DNA from: JAKPAM01 sp047601745
GTDB taxonomy: Bacteria; Pseudomonadota; Gammaproteobacteria; Burkholderiales; Burkholderiaceae_E
Direction: 5' to 3'
NCBI GenBank assembly: GCA_047601745.1
Contig: JASGIS010000001.1
Coordinates: 2,914,001-2,978,000 of the forward strand
Length of the DNA: 64,000 bases
Shown here: piece by piece, positions 44,117 to 52,619 of the stretch
Layout of the letters: each line of letters starts with the position of its first letter
Numbering within the stretch: position 1 is the first letter of the stretch
Notes under the pieces: model-generated
What the model saw: only the letters and a program-made list of their open reading frames with translations
Told to the model about the DNA's origin: nothing
Databases searched by the model: none
Program-made: the position numbers and the translations under genes

Positions 44117-45232
44117 ATGGCACGGATGATGCATTCGTCGGGCCGTTCGCGTGGCGAGGCCGAATCGCAGGGATCGAGGATGATCGGAAGAATCAAGCGC
44201 AGCACGCGCCTTGCCGCGTCTTACGTCAACGTCTTCACGGATCTGCTCGCCGTCGAGGCGCGGCAGGAAGTCCAGCGCCTGATCGATCGATGCCGCCAGA
44301 AGCTCATCGCCGCGGTACTGCTGCTGTTCGGGTTCCTCTGGCTGAACATCGGCGTATTCGTGTTGATATGGGATTCGCCGTATCGCCATTGGATGCCGTT
44401 CGCGATCGGCGTCGGCGTCGTGCTCGTCGCCCTGCTGGTCTGGCAGGTCGGTCGTGGGGCCGGCGACGAGCCGGCGTTCGCCGCGGCGCGCAAGGCATTG
44501 GCCGAGGACGCGGCGCTGTGGAACATCGACCTCACGCCCGGCCACGTCCTCGGCGAACAGCGGCCCGCGTCCGGCGCCGAGGGTGCCGCCGGCTCGGCGG
44601 CCGCGGCGTTCTCGCGCGAGAGCGCCGGATCGCAGCCCGATGCGCCGGCGCCGAGCGTCGACGAACTCGAACGACAGTTGCGCGAACTGCGCGTCGCGCT
44701 CAAACGCACGGTGTCCGGGGCCGATCGCTCTTCCGCGGCCGGATCCGCGCGCAGTGCCGATGCGGGCCGCAAGGCCGACGGGAGCGGCGGCGAATCGGGG
44801 GGCGCCGCGCCGCACGGATTCTCCGAGGGGTTCCAGCCCAAGAGCCGGACGATGCGTACGGTGATGACGGTGGTCACCGACGTCATCGGCGACGGCAGGT
44901 CCGGAGGAGGGCTCGGCCCCTGGCCGGCGCGCATCGTCGCCGTCGTGCTGGCGAGCCGCTTGGTCAAGCGCAACGGCCGGTGGTTGATCGCCGCCTGGCC
45001 GGTGATCCGCCTGGTCGTCGCGCAGCTCGCGCGTTCGCGCCGGTCTGCCGATCGAGCCGATCGAGCCGATCGCGCTGCCCGGTTCGCGGAGCGTGCCGAT
45101 GTAGGGGCGCGTGGACCCGGCTCGACGCAGTATGATCCCGCGCGGCCTTCGGACCGGAGCGCCGATGCGCGGCAGACGCCTTTTCAGGGTTCCTCGGTGG
45201 CGCCGGGTTCACACCCGCCGCCGCCGCGATGA
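44117..45232 (+). CDS. YqjE-like (holin-superfamily fold) membrane protein with long C-terminal extension
   Basis: The first about 115 residues match YqjE-type proteins often labelled phage holin family: a basic amphipathic start (IGRIKRSTRLAASYVNVFTDLLAVEARQEV) and two membrane helices (about 63-86 and 92-112). The rest is Ala/Ser/Arg-rich: a helical segment ELERQLRELRVALKRT, a second moderately hydrophobic region (about 275-315), and RAD repeats (about 318-328). The neighbour yqjD is a known partner. ATG 44180 (MIGRIKRST) may be the true start. The C-terminal half may be a fused third member of the yqj group. Confidence 0.72.
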   Translation: MARMMHSSGRSRGEAESQGSRMIGRIKRSTRLAASYVNVFTDLLAVEARQEVQRLIDRCRQKLIAAVLLLFGFLWLNIGVFVLIWDSPYRHWMPFAIGVGVVLVALLVWQVGRGAGDEPAFAAARKALAEDAALWNIDLTPGHVLGEQRPASGAEGAAGSAAAAFSRESAGSQPDAPAPSVDELERQLRELRVALKRTVSGADRSSAAGSARSADAGRKADGSGGESGGAAPHGFSEGFQPKSRTMRTVMTVVTDVIGDGRSGGGLGPWPARIVAVVLASRLVKRNGRWLIAAWPVIRLVVAQLARSRRSADRADRADRAARFAERADVGARGPGSTQYDPARPSDRSADARQTPFQGSSVAPGSHPPPPR

Positions 45233-45277
45233 TCGTTCGACCAGTTGTTGTTCCATCAACCAAAAGGAGTGCGCACC

Positions 45278-45604
45278 ATGGTGTCGAGAAGATCCCTTCC
45301 CCGGCTGAATACGCAAGAGTTCAATGACTTTCTCGATGATGTCGCCACGCTGCTGGAATCGTCTTCGGGTACCGACATCCGCGGCGAGATCGAGAAGCGC
45401 GTCAAGGCCGCGCGCGTGGGTCTCAGGGATGCGGTGTCGGACTTGACGGAACAGAGCAGCGAGCTGGCCGAACGCGCCCGCGAAGGCGTCGAGCGCGGGC
45501 TCGATTTCTCGCGCGATCGCGTCAGCGAGCATCCGCTGTCGTCGGTCGGCGTCGCGGCGGTCGGCGGCCTGATCGTCGGCCTGCTGCTGGCCAATCGACG
45601 CTGA
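45278..45604 (+). CDS. YqjD/ElaB-family (DUF883) ribosome-associated-type membrane protein
   Basis: This 108-residue protein has an amphipathic coiled-coil N-part (LNTQEFNDFLDDVATLLES...IEKRVKAARVGL) and a C-terminal membrane anchor (SVGVAAVGGLIVGLLLANRR), the ElaB/YqjD/DUF883 layout. In E. coli YqjD associates with ribosomes in stationary phase. An excellent AAGGAG lies 8 nt before ATG 45278. It follows the YqjE-like gene by 45 bp, the reverse of the usual yqjD-yqjE order. Confidence 0.9.
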   Translation: MVSRRSLPRLNTQEFNDFLDDVATLLESSSGTDIRGEIEKRVKAARVGLRDAVSDLTEQSSELAERAREGVERGLDFSRDRVSEHPLSSVGVAAVGGLIVGLLLANRR

Positions 45605-45707
45605 TCGCGATCGACGGCGCGGCCCGGCGGTAAGCGACACCGGCCCGCCGGCCGTCGCCGGCCGGGCCGTCCTTCGGTATGGGGCGGCCTTCGGCGTGGG
45701 CTCGATT

Positions 45708-45757
45708 TTCGCGTGAACGGGTCTTCGCGTGGACGGGTCCTTCGCGTGGACGGGCCC
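45708..45757. repeat. three-unit, 16-17 bp tandem repeat
   Basis: TTCGCGTGAACGGGTC (45708-45723) is followed by two 17-bp copies TTCGCGTGGACGGGTCC and TTCGCGTGGACGGGCCC (to 45757). They lie in the 167 bp convergent gap between the yqjD-like gene and the small membrane gene. Confidence 0.85.
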
Positions 45758-45771
45758 CAGGCTTCCGGGGC

Positions 45772-46050
45772 CTAGGCTTCGATCGGTTCGGCGGCGGTCT
45801 CGATGATGATCGAGACCGCGAAGATCACGGCCCAGATGGCGACGCCCAGCCATCCCGCGGCGCTGACGTTCAGCGCCAGCGCCAGCAGCCAGCCCAGCGC
45901 TTCGCTGCGACGAAATATCCAGAAGCCTTTGTCGATCAGTCGCCCGACGGCCGAGCCCGGTCGCGTGGAGGCGGTGGAACGGCGCGCAGGCTCGGTGCCG
46001 CGGATGTCGATGCGAGGTTCGTCGAGAGCCATCGCCTGCTGGTCGGTCAT
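45772..46050 (-). CDS. small membrane protein, hypothetical
   Basis: This 92-residue protein is not recognised. Its N-half is hydrophilic (DEPRIDIRGTEPARR). Residues 37-86 carry an amphipathic segment and two hydrophobic stretches (ALGWLLALALNVSA, WLGVAIWAVIFAVSIIIE), predicting a membrane hairpin. The hydrophobic pattern supports this frame over the opposite-strand ORF. The ribosome site is weak (AAGAGA). Confidence 0.55.
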   Translation of the reverse strand: MTDQQAMALDEPRIDIRGTEPARRSTASTRPGSAVGRLIDKGFWIFRRSEALGWLLALALNVSAAGWLGVAIWAVIFAVSIIIETAAEPIEA

Positions 46051-46242
46051 CGGGTGTCTCTTTATCGGATCGCGACCGTCCTGGCGGCCAGCGCAGCGCC
46101 GGAACGCGCTTCGTACGTCGTACGACGAGGTTCTGCGCGACGGCGTTCTGCGATAGGGTAGGACGATTCTGTGTTGTCGTTCCCGCTTCTCATGCAAGTC
46201 GGGGATGCGATTTTCCAACAAGCCTGAAAGAGGGACATCCCC

Positions 46243-47403
46243 GTGATTACCCGTGCAATGCAGCACGATGCACCGGACTGGGGCGCGATCGAAACGCCTG
46301 TCGCGCTGGTCGACCCGGTACGCATGCAGGCCAACATCGACCGGATGCAGGCGCGGATGCGCGAACTGGGCGTCGCGTTCCGGCCGCACGTCAAGACCAG
46401 CAAGGCGCCCGACGTGGTTCGCCGGCAATGCGAGGCGGGTGCGCACGGCATCACGGTCTCGACGCTGAAGGAGGCCGAGCGCTTCTTCGCCGAGGCGATC
46501 GACGACATCCTGTACGCGGTATGCATCGCGCCGGCCAAGCTCGATCACGTGCGCGCGTTGCGCGAGGCCGGTTGCCGCCTGTCGATCCTCGTCGATTCGA
46601 TGGCCGGCGCGCAGGCCGTCGTCGAGTACGGACGCGCGCATCGCCACGTGTTCGACGTGCTGATCGAGATCGATACCGACGGCCATCGATCGGGCGTCGT
46701 GCCCGAGGACGAACGACTGCTGGCGATCGGCCGCGTGCTGCACGAGGGCGGAGCGCGGCTGGCCGGCGTGATGACGCATGCCGGCGGATCGTACGCGTGC
46801 GAGGACGAGGCCTCGCTGGTCGCGTTCGCCGAGCGCGAGCGTGCCGGCTGCGTGCGAGCCGCGCAACGCCTGCGCGCCGACGGCCTGCCGTGCGGGATCG
46901 TCAGCGTCGGCTCCACGCCGACCGCGCTGTCGGCCCGTTCGCTCGAGGGCGTGACCGAGGTGCGGGCCGGCGTCTACGTGTTCTTCGATCTGGTGATGGC
47001 CGGCATCGGCGTCTGCACGCCCGACCAGATTGCGTTGAGCGTGCTGACGACGGTGATCGGCCACCAGGCCGATCGCGGCCGGGTGATCGTCGATGCCGGA
47101 TGGATGGCGCTGAGCCGTGATCGCGGTACGCGATCGCAGCGCGTCGATCACGGTTATGGGCTGGTCTGCGACCGCGACGGCCGGGTGCTGGATCCGTACA
47201 TCGTCGTCGACGCCAACCAGGAGCACGGCATCATCGCGCCGCGATCGGGGGCGGCGGCCCCCGACGCAGACGTCGCGCGGCGCTTTCCGATCGGCACGCT
47301 GCTGCGCGTGCTGCCGAACCACGCGTGCGCGACGGCCGCTCAGTTCGACGCTTATCACGCACTGCCGGCGATGCATATGTGGCCGCGCTTCGGCGGCTGG
47401 TGA
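46243..47403 (+). CDS. D-threonine aldolase / D-serine dehydratase-like PLP enzyme (fold type III)
   Basis: This 386-residue enzyme has the PLP Lys51 in PHVKTSK, IDTDGHRSGV, SVGSTPTA (phosphate site) and GVYVFFD. The metal-binding His360 and Cys362 in PNHACAT are the ligands seen in D-threonine aldolases and eukaryote-type D-serine dehydratases. It therefore probably cleaves or dehydrates a D-3-hydroxy amino acid. The start is GTG 46243 with GAGGGA upstream. It stands alone between the small membrane gene and the 14-bp repeat array. Confidence 0.9.
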   Translation: MITRAMQHDAPDWGAIETPVALVDPVRMQANIDRMQARMRELGVAFRPHVKTSKAPDVVRRQCEAGAHGITVSTLKEAERFFAEAIDDILYAVCIAPAKLDHVRALREAGCRLSILVDSMAGAQAVVEYGRAHRHVFDVLIEIDTDGHRSGVVPEDERLLAIGRVLHEGGARLAGVMTHAGGSYACEDEASLVAFAERERAGCVRAAQRLRADGLPCGIVSVGSTPTALSARSLEGVTEVRAGVYVFFDLVMAGIGVCTPDQIALSVLTTVIGHQADRGRVIVDAGWMALSRDRGTRSQRVDHGYGLVCDRDGRVLDPYIVVDANQEHGIIAPRSGAAAPDADVARRFPIGTLLRVLPNHACATAAQFDAYHALPAMHMWPRFGGW

Positions 47404-47446
47404 GCCGGCACCGGCGCCGCGGGCATACCCGCGCCGCCGGCGTCAT

Positions 47447-47698
47447 CGACGCTGAGTCCTCGAGGCCGGGCTATGGAGGCCGGGCCATCGAGGCTGAGTC
47501 ATCGGGGCCGAGTCATCGGGGCTGAGTCATCGAGGCTGAGTCATCGAGGCTGAGTCATCGAGGCTGAGTCATCGGGGCTGAGTCATCGAGGCTGAGTCAT
47601 CGGGGCTGAGCCATCGGGGCTGAGTCATCGAGGCAGCGTCATCGAGGCCGGGCCATCGAGGCCAGATCATCGAGGCTGCGTCATAACGGCAGCCTCAT
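47447..47698. repeat. 18-unit, 14-bp tandem array between convergent genes
   Basis: Eighteen 14-bp units of consensus CGAGGCTGAGTCAT run without indel; six match it exactly and the edges are most diverged. Each typical unit holds the dyad TGAGTCA. The array fills nearly the whole 316 bp gap (47404-47719) between two genes that point at each other; nothing else is seen in that gap. Confidence 0.95.
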
Positions 47699-47719
47699 TG
47701 CGGCTCATCGTGGCTGCCG

Positions 47720-49483
47720 TCATCGCGACTGGGTGCCTGGCTGGCGCACCAGCACGCGCCGCCGGTCGCCGGCGATCGGCGTCATCGGCGATCCGGCCTC
47801 GGTCAGCAGCTCGTACGCTTCGCGCGACAGGATCGCGACCGCGCCGGGCTCGTCACGCCAGCGCTCGGCGAACGCCGCCAGCGTGGGGATCTGTCGTTGC
47901 GGCTCGCGCCGCAGGCCGGTCTCGAACTCGTCGACATAAGCGACCAGCGTGACCGGTCGCCGCAGGTAGAACGGCAGCGTCTGGTCATAAGTATCGACCG
48001 AGTAGATCGGTGTCGACGGGCCGAGATGCGGGGCGGCCTGCGCGAGCCAGCGGACGGGGGAGCGTTGCGCCTCGATGTACTGGTAGCCGCCGATGGCGAT
48101 CTGCGAGCAGGCGAGCGCCGCCATCGCCGCGGCGAGCGTCGCGTGCGTGGAGGGAGCGTCGGCGCGCCAGCGCGACAGCCACGCGCCGCAGCCGCCGAGC
48201 AGCGCCAGGCCGAACGCGACCGAGATCGCGAAGCCGCCGACGCCCGCGCTCGTCGAGGCGGTCGTCCCGCGCGTCATCACGACGCCGGCGATGACCGTGA
48301 GCGCCGCGAGGACCCCGGTGCTCGCCAGCAGGTGACGGCCGATGCGCGGCGCCGGCACCGCCTGCAGGCGGACGGCCAGCAGCACCGCGAGCGGCGGGAA
48401 CATCGGCAGTATGTACGACGGCAGCTTGGACCCGGACACGCTGAAGAAACCGAAGATCACCAGCGCCTGCAGCGTCAGGAAGCGTTCGACCTGCAGGCCC
48501 GCCGTCCGGCGGCGCCAAGCGACGTGCCGCAGCGAGGGCAGGAAGCTGGTCCACGGAAAGGCGCCGACGATCAGGATCGGTATGAAGTAGTACAACGGAC
48601 CCGAACGGCGGTGGATCGTCGACGTGAAGCGTTGCAGATGCTCGTGGATGAAGAAGAACTTCAGGAATCCCGGGTTGTGCGTCTCCATCAGCAGGAACCA
48701 CGGGCCGCACAGCGAGAACAGGATCAGGCCGCCTTCGAACCAGGACAGGCGCCGCAGCACCTGGCGGTCGCCGGTCGCGAGCACGTAGGCGCCCAGGCCC
48801 GCCGCCGGCACCACCAGCGCCACCACGCCCTTGCTGAGCACCGCCAGCGCGACGGCGATCCAGGCGATGCGCATCCGCAGCACCGCCTGGCGTTCGTTGG
48901 TGTCCGGCAGGTTCGCGGCCCAGACCATCAGCATCCCGATCGTCATGAACGCGCTCAGCGACATGTCGAGGGTCAGGAAGTGCCCGTTGGCGATCCACCA
49001 TAGCGACGACGCCAGGATCGCGACCGACGCCGTCGCGGTGCGCGCATCGAAGCTCCTGCGCACGACCCACCACATCGGCGGCAGCGGCAGCAGCGCCGAC
49101 AGCGCCGGCCAGATCCGCGCGGCGAACTCGTTCAGACCGGCCAGCTTGAACGCGAGTGCCGTGGCCCAGTAGACCAGCGGCGGCTTCTCGAAATACAGGA
49201 TGCCGTTCAGTCGCGGCGTCACCCAGTCGCCGCTCGACAGCATTTCGCGGGCGATCTCCGCGTACCGCCCTTCGTCCGGTCCGTGCAGCCAGCGCAGCCC
49301 GAGCGGTACCCACCAGATCGCCAGCGCCGACACGATCAGCACGAGCGCCGGCCACGCGCGCCTTTGCGAGGTCTCGCGCAGGCGGCGATCGGGGTCGAGA
49401 GTCGGGAACGGGGCAGCCGGCCGTGCCGTGCCCGCATCGAGTGACGGCGGATGGGCCGGGGAGATCCGTGCTTCGTGGTTCAT
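47720..49483 (-). CDS. ArnT-like (GT83/PMT family) integral-membrane glycosyltransferase
   Basis: This 587-residue polytopic protein has about a dozen hydrophobic helices. The catalytic first periplasmic loop has the Asp-Glu motif in HGPDEGRYAEIAREML, followed by YFEKPPLVYW, as in ArnT and related lipid-linked sugar transferases. ArnT adds aminoarabinose to lipid A and gives polymyxin resistance, but close relatives glycosylate other targets. No arnA, arnB or arnC genes are nearby. The gene lies 117 bp downstream of a two-component system on the same strand, which may control it. Confidence 0.87.
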   Translation of the reverse strand: MNHEARISPAHPPSLDAGTARPAAPFPTLDPDRRLRETSQRRAWPALVLIVSALAIWWVPLGLRWLHGPDEGRYAEIAREMLSSGDWVTPRLNGILYFEKPPLVYWATALAFKLAGLNEFAARIWPALSALLPLPPMWWVVRRSFDARTATASVAILASSLWWIANGHFLTLDMSLSAFMTIGMLMVWAANLPDTNERQAVLRMRIAWIAVALAVLSKGVVALVVPAAGLGAYVLATGDRQVLRRLSWFEGGLILFSLCGPWFLLMETHNPGFLKFFFIHEHLQRFTSTIHRRSGPLYYFIPILIVGAFPWTSFLPSLRHVAWRRRTAGLQVERFLTLQALVIFGFFSVSGSKLPSYILPMFPPLAVLLAVRLQAVPAPRIGRHLLASTGVLAALTVIAGVVMTRGTTASTSAGVGGFAISVAFGLALLGGCGAWLSRWRADAPSTHATLAAAMAALACSQIAIGGYQYIEAQRSPVRWLAQAAPHLGPSTPIYSVDTYDQTLPFYLRRPVTLVAYVDEFETGLRREPQRQIPTLAAFAERWRDEPGAVAILSREAYELLTEAGSPMTPIAGDRRRVLVRQPGTQSR

Positions 49484-49600
49484 GGTGCGTGCGCCTGCCG
49501 CGGGGGCGAGGGCGGATCGGTGTCGGAATGACGATCGGCCGCCAGCCGCGCACGCCGGTGGGCGCGCGCGGGGGCAGTCGCACGCAAGCTACAGAGGGGC

Positions 49601-50968
49601 TTATCGAATTTCCGTCGCGGCCGCGCCGCCCGCCGGCGCCGGATCGAAGCGCAGCGTGAACACCGTGCCGCTGCCGGGCGACGACCGGACGTCCAGCGAC
49701 CAGCGGTGCGCGAGCGCCGTCTGCCGGGCGATCGCCAGGCCCAGGCCGCGCTCGTCGCTCGACGCGCCGGCCGGCGGACGCGGACGGCCGCCGGTGTCCA
49801 GGCGGTGCCGGCTGAAGTGGCGATCGAAGATCCTCGGCAGATCCTCGGCGGCGATGCCCGGCCCCTCGTCGGCCAGCCTCAGGCCGTCGGGCAGCCGGCC
49901 GACCGTGCAGTGGCCCGGCGTCGCGTGGTCGATCGCGTTACGGAGCAGGTTGCGCAGGATCGTCATCAGCGCGAGCCGGTCGATGTTCGCCGTATCGCCG
50001 CGCGGGATCTCGTTGACCAGCTCGAGCCGACCGTCGACGTTGCGGTGCTGCAGCCCGGCCCATACCGCGTCGATGCACGCGCGCAGGTCGACGATCTCGG
50101 GTTCGGCCAGTTGCGCGTTGGACAGGTTGTGCACCGATTCGATGTCGGCCGCGATCGCATCGACGGTCGCCTGCATCCGTTGCAGGCGCGCGCGGCCGCC
50201 GTCGTCGAGCGTCTGCGTCAGCAGCAGCATCTCGGCATCGGTGCGCAGCGCCGTCAGCGGCGTGCGGACCTCGTGCCGCACGTTGGCGACGAACTCGCGC
50301 TCGCGCGCGTACGACTCGTCCAGGCGCCGCTGCGCGGCATCGAAAGCTTCGAGCAGCATCGCCTCCTCGTCCGACTGTCCGATCGGCAGCGGCGCGTGGC
50401 CGGGCGTCCATTCGCTCAGGTGCGAGGCCATCCGGCGGAACGGTTCGACGAGGATCCGGGCGATCGCGACCGAGGTGATCGCGGCGATCGCGCAGATGAT
50501 CGAGCCGATCACCAGCAGGTAGAAGCCGAACCGGTAGACGAAGGCTTCGTCCTCGGATGCGTCGTAGCGCAGGTAGAACCGTCCCTGCGGCGTCGTCTCG
50601 ATCCGGTAGTGCAGCGTATGGCCGGCCGAATCCTGGCGTACGTGCGTGCCGTCCGGCAGCCGCGCGAGCGCCTCCGGCAGTCGCCGGTCGGGTTCGAGAT
50701 CCTCCGCGGGCGGGCCCATGACCATCCACGCGGTGAACCGTGTCGTCAGCTCGATCGATCCGCCGTCGTCCGGCAGCACGTTGTCGCCCTGGTCCAGCTG
50801 GCCGATCAGCCGCTGGGCCTCGACCTCGACGATCTGGTTGACCAGATCGTCTTCCTGGTCGGCGAGCGCCGTATAGGCCAGGTATCCCTGGACGACGACG
50901 AAGATCACGACGATCGACGTCAGCGCGACGGTGATCCGTTGCGCCAGCCGGGACTGCCCGGACTTCAT
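49601..50968 (-). CDS. sensor histidine kinase, two-component partner
   Basis: This 455-residue kinase has two membrane helices (about 11-33 and 158-180) bracketing a periplasmic sensor of about 125 residues, then HAMP, H-box FVANVRHEVRTPLTAL, N-box NLLRNAIDHA, G1 DEGPGI and G2 GLGLAIA. An Arg/Pro/Gly insertion sits in the ATP lid. ATG 50968 overlaps the regulator's stop as ATGA. The sensor architecture resembles PmrB/QseC-type kinases, and an ArnT-like gene follows. Confidence 0.92.
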   Translation of the reverse strand: MKSGQSRLAQRITVALTSIVVIFVVVQGYLAYTALADQEDDLVNQIVEVEAQRLIGQLDQGDNVLPDDGGSIELTTRFTAWMVMGPPAEDLEPDRRLPEALARLPDGTHVRQDSAGHTLHYRIETTPQGRFYLRYDASEDEAFVYRFGFYLLVIGSIICAIAAITSVAIARILVEPFRRMASHLSEWTPGHAPLPIGQSDEEAMLLEAFDAAQRRLDESYAREREFVANVRHEVRTPLTALRTDAEMLLLTQTLDDGGRARLQRMQATVDAIAADIESVHNLSNAQLAEPEIVDLRACIDAVWAGLQHRNVDGRLELVNEIPRGDTANIDRLALMTILRNLLRNAIDHATPGHCTVGRLPDGLRLADEGPGIAAEDLPRIFDRHFSRHRLDTGGRPRPPAGASSDERGLGLAIARQTALAHRWSLDVRSSPGSGTVFTLRFDPAPAGGAAATEIR

Positions 50969-51669
50969 CGGCGCAGCCGGACGCCGACGCCGTGCACGGT
51001 CTCCAGGCCTTCGTGTCCGGCCTCCTGCAAGGCCTTGCGCAGCAGGTAGACCTGGCCGCGCAGCAGCTCGGGCGTGCCGTCGCCGTCCGGCCACAGCACG
51101 CGTTCGAGTTCGCGCCGCTCGACCAGATCACCGGGCCGGCGCATCAGCCGCTCGAGCAGCAGCACGCTGCGGGCCATCAGGCGCAGCGGTTCGCCGCGAA
51201 ACGTGACGCCGCGCGTGCGGCGGTCGAAGCGAAGCTCGCCGGCCTCGACGACGTTGTCGACGACGCTGCCGGTCGAGCGGCGATGCAGCGCGAGGGCGCG
51301 CGCCTCGACCTCGGCCAGCGCGAACGGCTTGGCCAGGTAGTCGTCCGCGCCGAGCGCGAACGCCTGCAGCCGCGCCTCGAGCGCATCGCGCGCGGTCAGC
51401 ACGAGGATCGGCGTGGCCAGCAGCAGGCGCTGGCGTGCCGCGATGATCACGTCCAGACCGTCGACCCGGGGCAGTCCCAGGTCCAGCACGATGACGTCGA
51501 ACGGATCGCGCCCGAGCCGTTCGATGGCGGCCTCGCCGTCATACGCGACGTCGGGCCGATGTCCGCGCATCGCGAGGAAATCCAGCAGATTACCGGCGAT
51601 CGTCGAATCGTCCTCGACGATCAGCATGTCCAGGCGCGGAGAATGCGCGCAAGGAGAGGGAGCGGGCAT
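50965..51669 (-). CDS. OmpR-family response regulator
   Basis: This 234-residue regulator has acidic pocket VEDD (19-21), phospho-acceptor Asp63 in VIVLDLGLPRVDG, Thr in VLTA and Lys in DDYLAKPFA, then a winged helix (ELRFDRRTRGVTFRGEPLRLM, LLRGQVYLLRKALQE, TVHGVGVRLR). The first 14 residues are atypical, and ATG 51627 (MLIVEDD) may be the true start. A direct repeat 58-76 nt upstream looks like a binding site for this family. Confidence 0.92.
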   Translation of the reverse strand: MPAPSPCAHSPRLDMLIVEDDSTIAGNLLDFLAMRGHRPDVAYDGEAAIERLGRDPFDVIVLDLGLPRVDGLDVIIAARQRLLLATPILVLTARDALEARLQAFALGADDYLAKPFALAEVEARALALHRRSTGSVVDNVVEAGELRFDRRTRGVTFRGEPLRLMARSVLLLERLMRRPGDLVERRELERVLWPDGDGTPELLRGQVYLLRKALQEAGHEGLETVHGVGVRLRR

Positions 51670-51726
51670 GAAACGGGGCGTCCTGCCGGGCCATCCGGCA
51701 TCAACGACGCAGTGGACAGGCCACGG

Positions 51727-51745
51727 CGTCGAATTTTCGTCGAAT
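51727..51745 (-). promoter_or_regulatory. direct repeat ATTCGACG-N3-ATTCGACG, candidate response-regulator site
   Basis: Read on the minus strand two perfect 8-bp copies are spaced so that they recur every 11 bp, one helical turn. OmpR/PhoB/PmrA-type regulators bind as head-to-tail dimers to such repeats. The site lies upstream of the regulator-kinase pair, which suggests autoregulation. Confidence 0.4.
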
Positions 51746-51783
51746 ATCGGCCCCGGCGCTACGCCCGTTCACGGGTTCTCAGC

Positions 51784-52554
51784 TCACAATCCCGAGCACA
51801 GGTGCCCGCCGTCGACCGGCACGCAGGCGCCCGTCATCCACGACCCGGCTTCGGTCGCCAGCAGCAGGAACAGGCCGTTCAGTTCTTCGGGCTTGCCGAG
51901 CCGGCGCATCGGGATGCGCTTGATCATCGCCCGGCCGTAATCGGTCTGCCACATCTCGTCGGTCATCTCGGTACCGATGTAGCCGGGCTCGATCGCGTTG
52001 ACGCGGATGTTGTAGCGCGCCAGTTCGAGCGCCAGGCTCTTGGTCATCTGGACGACCGCGGCCTTCGACGTCGAATAGGGGGTGATGCCCGGTGCGACGC
52101 GTTCGCCCTGGATCGACGCGATGTTGACGATCGCGCCGCCCCGACCGGCCGCCTGCCAGCGCCGCGAGGCCAGCATCGAGACGATCCAGACGCCGCGCAC
52201 GTTGATCGCCATCTGCTTGTCGAAGTCGCTGAGCGGCATTTCCAGCGGCCGCGCCGACATCGAGATGCCGGCGTTGTTGACGACGACGTCCAGCGGGTCG
52301 CCGGTCGAATCGATCGTCGCGAATCCGGCCTCGATCGACGCTTCGGACTCGACGTCCATCTCGAGGACGGTGACGTCGGGCGCGCCCAGTTCGCGCAGCG
52401 CGCCCTCCAGCGCGTCCAGCCGCTGGCGGCGCCGCGCGGCGATCACGACCTTGGCGCCGCAACTCGCCGATACGCGCGCGAAGTTCTCGCCGAGACCGGA
52501 CGAAGCGCCAGTCACCAATACCCTCTTGCCCTTGAGCAACGCGCCCAGATCCAT
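51784..52554 (-). CDS. SDR-family NAD(P)-dependent oxidoreductase
   Basis: This 256-residue classical short-chain dehydrogenase has TGASSGLG (cofactor), NNAG, and the catalytic Ser and YSTSK (Tyr-x-x-x-Lys) after NIASIQGERVAPG. Placed after class III PHA synthase and an acetyltransferase, it may be a 3-oxoacyl/acetoacetyl-CoA reductase supplying 3-hydroxyacyl-CoA, but many SDR roles fit. A stem-loop lies between it and the acetyltransferase gene. Confidence 0.92.
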   Translation of the reverse strand: MDLGALLKGKRVLVTGASSGLGENFARVSASCGAKVVIAARRRQRLDALEGALRELGAPDVTVLEMDVESEASIEAGFATIDSTGDPLDVVVNNAGISMSARPLEMPLSDFDKQMAINVRGVWIVSMLASRRWQAAGRGGAIVNIASIQGERVAPGITPYSTSKAAVVQMTKSLALELARYNIRVNAIEPGYIGTEMTDEMWQTDYGRAMIKRIPMRRLGKPEELNGLFLLLATEAGSWMTGACVPVDGGHLCSGL

Positions 52555-52583
52555 CGTCGTGTCTCCTTGATCGATATTCGTTT

Positions 52584-52610
52584 GCCGACGCGGAGGGGAG
52601 GGGCGTCGGC
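52584..52610. other. intercistronic stem-loop in the PHA operon
   Basis: GCCGACGC and GCGTCGGC form a perfect 8-bp stem around an 11-nt purine loop. No T-tract follows on either strand, so it is not a standard terminator. It could protect mRNA ends or lower SDR expression relative to phaC. Confidence 0.45.
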
Positions 52611-52619
52611 AGGTGGAAC

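Noticed and set aside
44117..45232. Prophage remnant because of the holin-like fold
   Set aside because: The gene pairs with a YqjD-type gene and no phage structural, lysis or integrase gene is nearby.
45803..46156. Plus-strand ORF of 117 residues opposite the small membrane gene
   Set aside because: No hydrophobic or domain pattern; the minus-strand frame encodes coherent membrane segments.
47447..47698. CRISPR array
   Set aside because: Units are contiguous 14-mers without spacers and no cas genes are present.
52584..52610. Rho-independent terminator inside the PHA operon
   Set aside because: The stem is good but no T-tract follows on either strand, so it is listed only as a stem-loop.
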